Source: Leisingera sp. M658 (GTDB lineage: Bacteria > Pseudomonadota > Alphaproteobacteria > Rhodobacterales > Rhodobacteraceae). Taken from it: a stretch of 64,000 nucleotides of DNA. This document shows positions 17,801 to 25,626 of the stretch, one piece after another. The notes below the pieces were generated by a model. It did not search any database. It saw nothing but the letters and a program-made list of their open reading frames with translations, and was not told the DNA's origin. The DNA lies in the NCBI RefSeq assembly GCF_025144145.1, contig NZ_CP083546.1, positions 3,816,001 to 3,880,000 on the forward strand. Direction: 5' to 3'. A program made the translations under genes and the position numbers. The first letter of the stretch is position 1, and each line of letters opens with the position of its first letter.

Positions 17801-20130
17801 TCCCCGACCGTCAGGCTGAAGGTCTCGCTGCTGCTCAGCCCGCCGGGGTCCGTCGCCGTGACCGTCACCGTGACCGTGGGCTCCGCCTCATGGTCCAGGC
17901 TGATGCCGTCCTTCAGCTTCAGCACCCCGCCGGTGACCTCAAACCGCGCATCATCCACCGTATAGGTCAGCGCATCGCCCTCCGGATCGCTGGCCGAGAC
18001 CGCGCCGACCGCCGCCCCCGCCGCGTTTTCCGCAACCGTAGTATTGTCCAGCACTGGCGCGCCCGGGGCCTCGTTCACATCCCCGACCGTCAGGCTGAAG
18101 GTCTCGCTGCTGCTCAGCCCGCCGGGGTCCGTCGCCGTGACCGTCACCGTGACCGAAGGCTCCGCCTCATGATCCAGGCTGATGCCGTCCTTCAGCTTCA
18201 GCACCCCGCCGGTGACCTCAAACCGCGCATCATCCACCGTATAGGTCAGCGCATCGCCCTCCGGATCGCTGGCCGAGACCGCGCCGACCGCCGCCCCCGC
18301 CGCGTTTTCCGCAACCGTAGTATTGTCCAGCACTGGCGCGCCCGGGGCCTCGTTCACATCCCCGACCGTCAGGCTGAAGGTCTCGCTGCTGCTCAGCCCG
18401 CCGGGGTCCGTCGCCGTGACCGTCACCGTGACCGAAGGCTCCGCCTCATGATCCAGGCTGATGCCGTCCTTCAGCTTCAGCACCCCGCCGGTGACCTCAA
18501 ACCGCGCATCATCCACCGTATAGGTCAGCGCATCGCCCTCCGGATCGCTGGCCGAAACCGCGCCGACCGCCGCCCCCGCCGCGTTTTCCGCAACCGTAGT
18601 ATTGTCCAGCACTGGCGCGCCCGGGGCCTCGTTCACATCCCCGACCGTCAGGCTGAAGGTCTCGCTGCTGCTCAGCCCGCCGGGGTCCGTCGCCGTGACC
18701 GTCACCGTGACCGAAGGCTCCGCCTCATGATCCAGGCTGATGCCGTCCTTCAGCTTCAGCACCCCGCCGGTGACCTCAAACCGCGCATCATCCACCGTAT
18801 AGGTCAGCGCATCGCCCTCCGGATCGCTGGCCGAGACCGCGCCGACCGCCGCCCCCGCCGCGTTTTCCGCAACCGTAGTATTGTCCAGCACTGGCGCGCC
18901 CGGGGCCGTGTTGACAGAAGGATCGCTGGGATCCGGATCCGTTGGTGTCGGGTCAACTGGGTCAGGATCCGCTGGTGTCGGGTCAACTGGGTCAGGATCC
19001 GTGGGCGTCGGGTCCACTGGGTCCGGATCCGTTGGTGTCGGGTCCACAGGGTCAGGATCCGTAGGCGTCGGGTCCACTGGGTCAGGATCCGTTGGTGTCG
19101 GGTCCACAGGGTCAGGATCCGTAGGCGTCGGGTCCACTGGGTCAGGATCCGTTGGTGTCGGGTCCACTGGGTCAGGATCCGTAGGCGTCGGGTCCACTGG
19201 GTCAGGATCCGTTGGTGTCGGGTCAACTGGGTCAGGATCCGCTGGTGTCGGGTCAACTGGGTCAGGATCCGTTGGCGTCGGGTCCACAGGGTCCGGATCC
19301 GTAGGCGTCGGGTTCACTGGGTCAGGATCCGTTGGCGTCGGGTCAATTGGGTCAGGATCCGTTGGCGTCGGATCCACTGGGTCCGGATCCGTTGGTGTCG
19401 GGTCCACAGGGTCAGGATCCGTTGGTGTCGGGTCAACTGGGTCAGGATCCGTTGGTGTTGGGTCCACAGGGTCAGGATCCGTAGGCGTCGGGTCCACTGG
19501 GTCAGGATCCGTTGGTGTCGGGTCCACTGGGTCCGGATCCGTAGGCGTCGGGTCAACTGGGTCAGGATCCGTTGGTGACGGGTCAACTGGGTCCGGATCC
19601 TGCGGTGTGCCAGGCTTACCGGTTCGACCTCCGGCAGGAGGCACAGGAGAAAACAAGGCCTGTGGCCCGGCATCACTGCTTTGAAAGGCGCCAGCTTTGG
19701 CGGGCGGTTCGGCAATTGATGCTGGCAATGCGGCTTGCTGTAACTCCGGCGTTGCCGTCGTATCCCCTCCACGAATGGCAGAAGGCGCGGCGGGCAGCCG
19801 TCCTTGATCCGGCAAAGCTAAGGAAGGATCTTCTAAACCGTCGGCTTCAGCTGGCTTTTGCGCAGCACGGCCTGGCTGACTGCCGGTTTTTTGCGGCAGA
19901 ACATCCCAGTCATCGCCCTGGGCTTTGTCCATTCCAGGGTAGTCCATAGTACCGCGATGCAAAAGAGACTGACGCTCTCCATTATCGGTGCCATCCCCTT
20001 CACCGAACTTTGGCGCCGTATTTGCCGCTTTCGTACGCAATTCACGCTCTGTTTCCTGAACCCGGACCCCAATCGGCTCAGCACTGAAATTTCCGGCACC
20101 TCCTGTGCCAAACGGATTATCCGCAGCCAT
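14878..20130 (-). CDS. Large repeat protein, probable type I-secreted adhesin (cadherin-like and PA14-like domains)
   Basis: A 1750-residue acidic protein with no N-terminal signal peptide, as expected for type I secretion. Approximate layout: residues 1-175 low-complexity N-terminus; 176-405 about 22 ten-residue Asp/Pro repeats (DPDPVDPTPT type); 408-1427 eleven 93-residue cadherin-like repeats ('TVAENAAGAAVGAVSASDPE' ... 'VTVTATDPGGLSSSETFSL'), which usually bind calcium; ~1435-1585 a PA14-like module ('DPGNYEFRLTSGDTVVMWID', 'GAGEHEIVIHHLDLNGDAEM'); then a C-terminal region ending 'LDPGGVQGLF' that may hold the secretion signal. No RTX nonapeptides are seen. GGGAG precedes the ATG at 20130. 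The divergent ABC-ABC-HlyD genes are the likely exporter. Role in adhesion or carbohydrate binding is inferred. Confidence 0.85.
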   Translation of the reverse strand: MAADNPFGTGGAGNFSAEPIGVRVQETERELRTKAANTAPKFGEGDGTDNGERQSLLHRGTMDYPGMDKAQGDDWDVLPQKTGSQPGRAAQKPAEADGLEDPSLALPDQGRLPAAPSAIRGGDTTATPELQQAALPASIAEPPAKAGAFQSSDAGPQALFSPVPPAGGRTGKPGTPQDPDPVDPSPTDPDPVDPTPTDPDPVDPTPTDPDPVDPTPTDPDPVDPTPTDPDPVDPTPTDPDPVDPTPTDPDPVDPTPTDPDPIDPTPTDPDPVNPTPTDPDPVDPTPTDPDPVDPTPADPDPVDPTPTDPDPVDPTPTDPDPVDPTPTDPDPVDPTPTDPDPVDPTPTDPDPVDPTPTDPDPVDPTPTDPDPVDPTPTDPDPVDPTPADPDPVDPTPTDPDPSDPSVNTAPGAPVLDNTTVAENAAGAAVGAVSASDPEGDALTYTVDDARFEVTGGVLKLKDGISLDHEAEPSVTVTVTATDPGGLSSSETFSLTVGDVNEAPGAPVLDNTTVAENAAGAAVGAVSASDPEGDALTYTVDDARFEVTGGVLKLKDGISLDHEAEPSVTVTVTATDPGGLSSSETFSLTVGDVNEAPGAPVLDNTTVAENAAGAAVGAVSASDPEGDALTYTVDDARFEVTGGVLKLKDGISLDHEAEPSVTVTVTATDPGGLSSSETFSLTVGDVNEAPGAPVLDNTTVAENAAGAAVGAVSASDPEGDALTYTVDDARFEVTGGVLKLKDGISLDHEAEPTVTVTVTATDPGGLSSSETFSLTVGDVNEAPGAPVLDNTTVAENAAGAAVGAVSASDPEGDALTYTVDDARFEVTGGVLKLKDGISLDHEAEPSVTVTVTATDPGGLSSSETFSLTVGDVNEAPGAPVLDNTTVAENAAGAAVGAVSASDPEGDALTYTVDDARFEVTGGVLKLKDGISLDHEAEPSVTVTVTATDPGGLSSSETFSLTVGDVNEAPGAPVLDNTTVAENAAGAAVGAVSASDPEGDALTYTVDDARFEVTGGVLKLKDGISLDHEAEPSVTVTVTATDPGGLSSSETFSLTVGDVNEAPGAPVLDNTTVAENAAGAAVGAVSASDPEGDALTYTVDDARFEVTGGVLKLKDGISLDHEAEPSVTVTVTATDPGGLSSSETFSLTVGDVNEAPGAPVLDNTTVAENAAGAAVGAVSASDPEGDALTYTVDDARFEVTGGVLKLKDGISLDHEAEPSVTVTVTATDPGGLSSSETFSLTVGDVNEAPGAPVLDNTTVAENAAGAAVGAVSASDPEGDALTYTVDDARFEVTGGVLKLKDGISLDHEAEPSVTVTVTATDPGGLSSSETFSLTVGDVNEAPGAPVLDNTTVAENAAGAAVGAVSASDPEGDALTYTVDDARFEVTGGVLKLKDGISLDHEAEPTVPVTVTATDPGGLSSSETFSLTVGDVAVPPAAVTVSTSFHVEQIAVADGVLGILGVDFGSDPLGDFYTETIDFPSTPFSFFDAASADVFATRVTGRIQVDDPGNYEFRLTSGDTVVMWIDGDPVVINAVEGLATVQIGACNMGAGEHEIVIHHLDLNGDAEMTLEWRGPGETDFSLVTPSPAGTIEDDDDAGFIVDIDTGTSALLSVKLTDVPDNWVISSDGNAGIPAGGELDVTGWDLSQLTIAPASGDLGAATINVETTLQAPDGEVETSSSSFDVNVVPENGIVLDLDLGLGGLPLPLGLGVELAAQPVLPGEVLAEPALDEPLEMAAQPHAVQLDPGGVQGLF
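15845..18905 (-). repeat. Eleven tandem 279-bp repeats (93 residues each)
   Basis: The spacing between identical words (for example GTAGTATTG at 16085 and 16364) is exactly 279 bp. Internal copies look identical or differ at one to a few bases. The copy nearest the 3' end of the gene (15845-16123) is the most changed. A shared variant (GTGGGC instead of GAAGGC, TGGTCC instead of TGATCC) appears only in that copy and in the one at about 17875, suggesting past copying between repeats. Confidence 0.95.
18931..19590 (-). repeat. Twenty-two tandem 30-bp Asp/Pro-coding repeats
   Basis: Ten-residue units of the DPDPVDPTPT type, each with the word GGATCC at a fixed phase of 30 bp. Units differ by synonymous changes (GTTGGTGTC, GTAGGCGTC, GTGGGCGTC, GTTGGCGTC) and by a few replacements (Asp to Asn, Val to Ile, Thr to Ala). 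The array links the N-terminal region of the large repeat protein to its cadherin-like repeats and probably makes an extended, negatively charged stalk. Confidence 0.95.
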
Positions 20131-20371
20131 CTAAAACTCCCCGGCAGAACATTACCATTTCACTCAACAAATATCCCGGGCAGCGGCCTGCAACGTCCGG
20201 CACCCTGACGCTTTCCAGTATGTTAATACCACTCAGCTCCACCATAAGGCGAATGATCCATCTTTAAATTTGCACCTAAATTGTAGCCGCCCTTGCTCAG
20301 CCGTTTACGCGGGATAAAGAGAAGATCCGCAATATTCAATCTATAGTAGTGTTTGTGTTTAAGGGGTAATT
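20131..20371. other. Divergent promoter region of the secretion island
   Basis: A 241-bp AT-rich gap between the start codons of the large repeat protein and the first ABC gene. It must hold both promoters. A TATAGT at 20342-20347 could be the -10 of the ABC operon, but no convincing -35 is seen at the usual distance. No gene is supported. Confidence 0.5.
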
Positions 20372-22030
20372 ATGTCGGGGACAGGCCAGTCCAGCACTGC
20401 CGCCTTGCGGCCGGGTGTTTTGAAACTCGATCCCGATTCGATTCTTTCAGCGATCATCATCAATCTTCTGACGCTCGCCTTACCTGTTGCGATGCTTCTG
20501 GTTTTCGGCCGGGTCATTCCCAATCAATCTTATGACACTCTGTTCGGGATTTTTCTGGCCCTGATTGCCGTCTTGCTGATCGACTTTGTGCTGAAGGCTG
20601 CGCGCGCCCATTACGTGCTGGAAACCGCACGGCATGAAGGGGAACGGGCAGGCGAAACCTTGTCCGATGCCCTGTTTGAAGGCGCTCCCGGCGCGTTGGA
20701 GCAGATGGGGCAGGAAGCCGCTGTTGAACGTCTGATGGGGGTGCTGGGCCTGCGCCACGCTGTGAAAGAGCAGATCGTCAAAATGTCGGTAGATCTGGTG
20801 TTTTCCGTACTTTTCCTGCTGGTTATTGCCGCAATGGGCGGCTGGCTGGTGGCGGCTCCGCTCACCGTGATAGCCGGGCTGCTGCTGACGGTTGCCCTGC
20901 TGCGGCCGCCCTACCGGACAGCTTCGCAGCTGCAGCGGGAATACGACAAACGCAGGCTGTCATTCCTGCAGGAGATCCTGCAGCGGGCACAGCTGATCAA
21001 GCTGCTTGGCCTGGAGCATCAGATGCTGCGCCGGTATGAGCTGCTTCATGCCAGTGCCTCTGCGTCCGGGGAAAAAATCATCCGGGTGAGCAACGCCGGA
21101 CAGGCTGCAGCCAGTGCCGGCTCCCAGATCGCTACAGTCCTGACCTGCGCCCTGGGAGGGCTGCTTGCCATACAAGGCAGCCTGTCAGTTGCAGAACTGG
21201 CTGCCAGCATGCTGCTGACCGGACGTGCCGTGCAGCCGGTCATCCAGCTGACATTTCTAAGTGCCGTCAAGGATGACGACAGGGCACGAACCTCCGGGCT
21301 GGCCAAGGTGGCTGCAGTGAAGAAAGCCGCCGCAGCGCCGGTGCGTGTCCCGGTGACCGGGGCGATCACCGTGAAAGGTTTATCTCTGGACCGGCCCGGG
21401 AAAAACGGCAGCTGGTTCCGCAATATCAGTTTTTCGGCGGCACCCGGGCAGCTGATTGCCATTGAAGGCGGTGTCCAGTGCTGCTCGGGGGCGTTCCTGC
21501 GGATCCTTGCCGGCGAAGTCCCGGCCAGCAGCGGAACGGTTTATCTGGACGGGCCCGGATATCTTGACCCGGATGCCGCCAACTCCCCGCCAGGCCTGGT
21601 GTTCGAGCCGCGGCAGCCTGCGCTGACAGATGGCGAAATTCTGGAGAACCTCACCCTCTTCGACCCCCAGCGGCACACCAAAGCCCTGCAGGCCGCAGCC
21701 TTGAAACTTGGTGTCAGCAGCCAGCTCGCCCAGCTTCCCAACGGGGTGCACAGCCAAGTTGCGCGCAATGGCCAAGGCGCCGGCAGCCCGGGGTTTTTCA
21801 GGCGCCTGGCCCTGGCAAGAACATTTGCGCAGCAACCCGCAATTCTGTTGCTTGAAGATCCCTTTGCCGACTTGGACTCGGACGGGGTGCGGGCACTCGA
21901 AGCGCTGCTGCTGTCCTTGCAAGGCAAGACAACCTGTGTGTTGACCCGGGCCGCCCCGGCAATTCTGGATGCTGCCAATACGACCATCCGGCTCAGCTCT
22001 GAAACCGCTGCATCCAGCGGCACGCGATGA
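20372..22030 (+). CDS. Type I secretion ABC transporter subunit 1, with degenerate ATPase motifs
   Basis: A 552-residue ABC exporter half with five to six membrane segments (about residues 20-310) and a nucleotide-binding domain (about 330-545). The ATPase motifs are badly eroded: Walker A aligns as 'GGVQCCSGA' with S372 where the lysine belongs; the signature is 'GSPGF'; Walker B reads 'LLLED' (E495-D496 instead of D-E); the H-loop histidine is R526. This subunit probably cannot hydrolyse ATP and may act as a structural partner of the next gene product in a heterodimer. AAGGGG lies 6 bp before the ATG at 20372. It is first in the operon that is head-to-head with the repeat protein gene. Confidence 0.85.
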   Translation: MSGTGQSSTAALRPGVLKLDPDSILSAIIINLLTLALPVAMLLVFGRVIPNQSYDTLFGIFLALIAVLLIDFVLKAARAHYVLETARHEGERAGETLSDALFEGAPGALEQMGQEAAVERLMGVLGLRHAVKEQIVKMSVDLVFSVLFLLVIAAMGGWLVAAPLTVIAGLLLTVALLRPPYRTASQLQREYDKRRLSFLQEILQRAQLIKLLGLEHQMLRRYELLHASASASGEKIIRVSNAGQAAASAGSQIATVLTCALGGLLAIQGSLSVAELAASMLLTGRAVQPVIQLTFLSAVKDDDRARTSGLAKVAAVKKAAAAPVRVPVTGAITVKGLSLDRPGKNGSWFRNISFSAAPGQLIAIEGGVQCCSGAFLRILAGEVPASSGTVYLDGPGYLDPDAANSPPGLVFEPRQPALTDGEILENLTLFDPQRHTKALQAAALKLGVSSQLAQLPNGVHSQVARNGQGAGSPGFFRRLALARTFAQQPAILLLEDPFADLDSDGVRALEALLLSLQGKTTCVLTRAAPAILDAANTTIRLSSETAASSGTR

Positions 22031-22052
22031 CCCGGCAAGGCGGAGATCTGAT

Positions 22053-24194
22053 ATGAACAGTATCAACACCGGCTTTGGGCAGCTGGACGGCACCCGGGTG
22101 CAGGGGCCGCACAGCAGTGTTCTTAAGTGGGCGGCAAGCAGGCAGCTGCAGGCAGAACCGGCGCGTGCCGCAGAACTGCTAGCGGCCTTGCTGCGGTTTG
22201 GCGGCTGGGACGCGATGGAGGCACAGGTGCGCGCGGCACTGCCGCACGGGCGCAGCAGTTTTGACGGCTGGGATTTATGCGACGCGCTGATTGCCTTGCG
22301 GGTGCCGTACCTGCGCCAGGATGGCCGTGCCGCGCAAGGTCCGGCAGAATCGGGGATCAGCCTTTACATCCGCCGGGAAGGCAGCTTTCGCCTGGCCAGC
22401 CCTGCGTCAGGGCGGGCAATGGCAGGCCCGGATGAAACCCGGCTGTCTTTGCTTCCGGCGTCGGATGCCAGCCGCCGGCCGGCAGCGCAAAGCACTGCGG
22501 CGCTCCTCAAGGGGCTGCAAGACCATGTCTGGTCGCTGCTGTTTGCCTCTTCTGCCATCAACCTGGCCGGACTGCTGACCCCGATTTTTGTCGTTCTGGT
22601 CTACAACCGCGCAATTCCGGCGGGCGCACCGGGGGTAATCACTGTGCTGGCCGCCGGGCTTTTTCTGGCCCTCGCTACAGAGCTTGCCATCCGCCGGATC
22701 CGCAGCCGCGCCCTGGTCAGCCTGGCAGCACAGCTGGAACACCGGCTGAGCCTTGCATTGCTGGAAAAACTGATGGTCTTCCCAAGCGCCTTGCAGCAGC
22801 AATCGGCCTCGCAACAGCAGCGGGCCCGGCTCAAGCAGTTCGAGACCGTCAGGGATGCACTGGTGGGTCCGCTGATGCAGGTCGCCCTCGACGCTCCATT
22901 TGTGGTGATTTTCGGCGCGCTCCTGTTCTATATTGCGCCGCCTGTCGGTTTCGCGGCCCTGGCTGCGGCGCTTGCACAAGTGGCGTTCCTTGCTGCTTTT
23001 GCACCGCATTTGCGCCGTCAGGAAGTGATTGCAAACGATGCCGCACGCGATTGGCGGAAGCTGTGCGAAACCGTCGTCAGCCAGCGCTGGCATTTGCGGC
23101 GTCTGCATAGCGCCAAACCCTGGAGGCAACGCTTCCACGCCTCCCTTGCCAATGCGCTGAACGCGTCCATGCGGCAGCAGTTCCTGATCGAGCTTTCAGC
23201 CCATGCCTCCCAGTTTCTCATCCTGCTGGCCGGGGTGGCCGGCGGGCTGCTGGCAACCAGAATGGCGATCCAGGGAGAGCTGACCATTGGCGGCTTCGTC
23301 GCAATTCTGGTGATGATTTGGCGGTTCCTGTCCCCGGTCCAGTCTCTGGCCCGGGCGACGGGCCAGGCGCTGGCCGTCCGGCAAAGCTTGCGGGACATCG
23401 ACAAGGTTCTGGCCCAGCCAGAGGAAATGCGCCGCGAAGTGGCCCCCCGCACCGCACCGCCGGTGGCAGCACCGGTGGTGGTGGAACAGGCTGCTCTGCG
23501 GTTCGGCGGCAGCGGCGACCTGGCCCTGGCCGGCGCAAGCCTGAGCTTGCACAGCGGCACCATAACCGTTCTGTCCGGCGCCAATATGTCAGGCAAGACC
23601 CTGCTGGCGGAAATCTTGCCAGGATTGCACCAGCTTGCGGCCGGACGGGTTCTGTTCAACGGCACCGACCAGCGGCAGATTCCGGTGGACGACCTTCGCG
23701 GCGCAATCGCCTTTGCGCCTCAAGAACCAGCCTTCGTCTATGGCACGATCTGGCAGAATTTTGAACTTGCCCTGCCGGGCGCGTCGCAGCGGGAGGTTCT
23801 CGACGTCCTGGATGAAGCAGGGGTCCGCAGCGAAATCGAAGCCCTGCCGGACGGCATGAACACCCGCCTGACAGTCGAAGCCAGCGGCCGCCTGCCGCAA
23901 GAACTGCTTCAAGGCATGTCGCTTGCCCGTGCCCTGCTGCAAGCCGGACCGATCCGTATCTTCGATCAGCCCTGCGAAGGGCTGGACCCCGAACATGCCA
24001 AACGGATCCGCGCCGCCATTGCCCGGCGGCGGGCAAGCAGCACCACGCTGCTGATTTCAAACCGGCCCGGGGATCTTGCTCTGGGGGACAGTTTCACAGT
24101 GCTGCACCGCGGGCGAACGGTGCTGAACGGCAAGGGCCGCAAAGGGCGCGACAAGGCCAGCGCGTTTTTGAACGGCTCCCTGACCGGCGGATAG
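22053..24194 (+). CDS. Type I secretion ABC transporter subunit 2, with E-to-Q and H-to-N substitutions
   Basis: A 713-residue ABC exporter with an N-terminal extension of about 150 residues (perhaps a C39-peptidase-like domain without a visible catalytic cysteine), membrane segments (about 165-430) and a nucleotide-binding domain (about 480-700). Walker A is intact ('GANMSGKT', K515), as is the Q-loop ('FAPQEPAF'). However, the Walker B catalytic glutamate is Q639 ('IRIFDQP'), the H-loop residue is N670, and the signature reads 'LPQEL' (614-618). ATP binding is likely; hydrolysis is doubtful. AAGGCGGAG precedes the ATG at 22053; the gap from subunit 1 is 22 bp. It likely exports the 1750-residue repeat protein. 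Confidence 0.85.
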   Translation: MNSINTGFGQLDGTRVQGPHSSVLKWAASRQLQAEPARAAELLAALLRFGGWDAMEAQVRAALPHGRSSFDGWDLCDALIALRVPYLRQDGRAAQGPAESGISLYIRREGSFRLASPASGRAMAGPDETRLSLLPASDASRRPAAQSTAALLKGLQDHVWSLLFASSAINLAGLLTPIFVVLVYNRAIPAGAPGVITVLAAGLFLALATELAIRRIRSRALVSLAAQLEHRLSLALLEKLMVFPSALQQQSASQQQRARLKQFETVRDALVGPLMQVALDAPFVVIFGALLFYIAPPVGFAALAAALAQVAFLAAFAPHLRRQEVIANDAARDWRKLCETVVSQRWHLRRLHSAKPWRQRFHASLANALNASMRQQFLIELSAHASQFLILLAGVAGGLLATRMAIQGELTIGGFVAILVMIWRFLSPVQSLARATGQALAVRQSLRDIDKVLAQPEEMRREVAPRTAPPVAAPVVVEQAALRFGGSGDLALAGASLSLHSGTITVLSGANMSGKTLLAEILPGLHQLAAGRVLFNGTDQRQIPVDDLRGAIAFAPQEPAFVYGTIWQNFELALPGASQREVLDVLDEAGVRSEIEALPDGMNTRLTVEASGRLPQELLQGMSLARALLQAGPIRIFDQPCEGLDPEHAKRIRAAIARRRASSTTLLISNRPGDLALGDSFTVLHRGRTVLNGKGRKGRDKASAFLNGSLTGG

Positions 24195-24210
24195 AGGCAA
24201 GGAGAGAGTG

Positions 24211-25536
24211 ATGGAGCAGGAAACAACAGCCCTTTGGACCCCCAGCCTGGACGAGGCCAAGAAACGAGGGCTGAATGTGATCCACAAACCGGTCACCGGA
24301 ACATCCCGCCGGGTGGCGCGCATTCTGTTTGCGGCGCTGGCGGCTGCAACGGCCTGGGGCTGGTACGCGGAACTGCCGGAACTGACCTATGCCAAAGGCC
24401 GGCTGGTGCCGTCGTCAAACCCGCGCCCGGTCGAGCATCCCGACGGCGGCGTCCTGGACGAAATCCTGGTGCGGGAGGGACGTTTTGTCGAGGCGGGCAC
24501 CCCCGTGGCCCGGCTGTCCGCCAACCTGCTGACAGAAGAACAGGGCCGGCTCAATGTCCGTGAAGCTGCCCTGTCACGCGACACCGCCCGTTTGCAGTCT
24601 GTTATTTCGGTGATCAGCGGCACACTTTCCGGCAGTGCCGCCCGCGGCCAGCTGGAACCGGGCCACAGGCTGCTGGCCCAGCTGGATGCGTTTGAGGCCA
24701 GCCGTGCCCGCCACCGGGCCAGGATTTCAGAGCTGGAGCGGGCGCTCGAAATCCGCCAGCAGATCCTGGGAAACGCCCGCCGCCGCGAAGAAACCTTTGC
24801 GATCGAGCAATCCGCCGCCCTTGCGCTGCATGGCAAGGGGCTGCTCAGCACCACCGCGATGAGCCGGCTGAGCGCGCAGCAGCTTGAGATCGAAGGCGAC
24901 CGGCTGCGGGCCTTTGCGGCACTGGCGGATGGTGAACGCAACCTGCACGAAGCCCGCCGCCAGGAACAGGAATTCGTGGCAGGTATCAAGGACACGCTGA
25001 TGTCTGAACTGGAAACAGAAGAAGAAGAGCTTGCCTTGGTTTTACAGGCCTCGGCTGACAATGCCGCCCGGCAGCAGCGGCTGACCATCCTGTCCTCGGT
25101 GCCCGGGATTGTGCAAAAGCTGCATTTCAGCGGACCCGGCGAAGTTGTGGCCCCCGGGGAACCCATCGCCGAGATCCTGCCGACCCAGGACAGGCTGATT
25201 GCCGAGGTTGAGATCCAGCCTCAGGACATTGGCCACGTTGCAATTGGCGATCCGGTGGAGCTGAAATCCACCACGTTTGATGCCAGGCAATACGGCGTGC
25301 AGGCGGGTGAAGTCTTTGAAATATCGCCGAACTCCCGCCTGAACGAGCGTAATGAGGCGTATTTTGACGTCCGGATCGCGCTTATTGATGAAACCGCCGA
25401 TGCAGAGAATCTAAGCAGCCGCCTGTCCGCCGGCATGGAAGTGAACGCCGCCATCCGGACCGGCGAGCGCACGGTTCTGGACTACATCCTGTCCCCAATC
25501 GCCGACCCGATCAGCCGCGCCTTTCACGAACGCTGA
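24211..25536 (+). CDS. HlyD-family periplasmic adaptor of the type I secretion system
   Basis: A 441-residue membrane fusion protein. A single N-terminal membrane segment ('ILFAALAAATAWGWYAEL', residues ~34-51) is followed by a lipoyl half-motif ('GGVLDEILVREGRFVEAG'), a long coiled-coil hairpin (about 100-290, rich in Glu, Arg and Ala) and the returning barrel domain. AAGGAG lies before the ATG at 24211 (GTG 24208 is the alternative). It bridges the ABC pair to an outer-membrane TolC-like channel, which is not encoded nearby and must come from elsewhere in the genome. Confidence 0.9.
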   Translation: MEQETTALWTPSLDEAKKRGLNVIHKPVTGTSRRVARILFAALAAATAWGWYAELPELTYAKGRLVPSSNPRPVEHPDGGVLDEILVREGRFVEAGTPVARLSANLLTEEQGRLNVREAALSRDTARLQSVISVISGTLSGSAARGQLEPGHRLLAQLDAFEASRARHRARISELERALEIRQQILGNARRREETFAIEQSAALALHGKGLLSTTAMSRLSAQQLEIEGDRLRAFAALADGERNLHEARRQEQEFVAGIKDTLMSELETEEEELALVLQASADNAARQQRLTILSSVPGIVQKLHFSGPGEVVAPGEPIAEILPTQDRLIAEVEIQPQDIGHVAIGDPVELKSTTFDARQYGVQAGEVFEISPNSRLNERNEAYFDVRIALIDETADAENLSSRLSAGMEVNAAIRTGERTVLDYILSPIADPISRAFHER

Positions 25537-25577
25537 GCGGCGGCCGCCGTTGCCCCGGCCGGTGCGCCAAACAGCAC

Positions 25578-25613
25578 AAAGGCAGCCGCCCGTTGCGGAC
25601 GGCTGCCTTGTTC
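25578..25613. terminator. Bidirectional terminator between the hlyD-type gene and soxG
   Basis: GGCAGCCG (25581-25588) pairs with CGGCTGCC (25600-25607). T-rich sequence follows on the plus strand (TTGTTCT) and a TTTGTG tract follows on the minus strand. It lies between two convergent genes. Confidence 0.6.
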
Positions 25614-25626
25614 TGACTTGCCTCGT

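Noticed and set aside
15845-18905. CRISPR-like or satellite array
   Set aside because: The 279-bp units have no short repeats with unique spacers, and they translate in frame into cadherin-like domains.
15802-19578. A 1258-codon open frame on the plus strand opposite the large repeat protein
   Set aside because: It is the antisense shadow of the 279-bp and 30-bp repeats: one stop-free repeat unit makes the whole array open. The composition (Arg/His/Gln-rich) is not protein-like, and no ribosome site or family match is seen.
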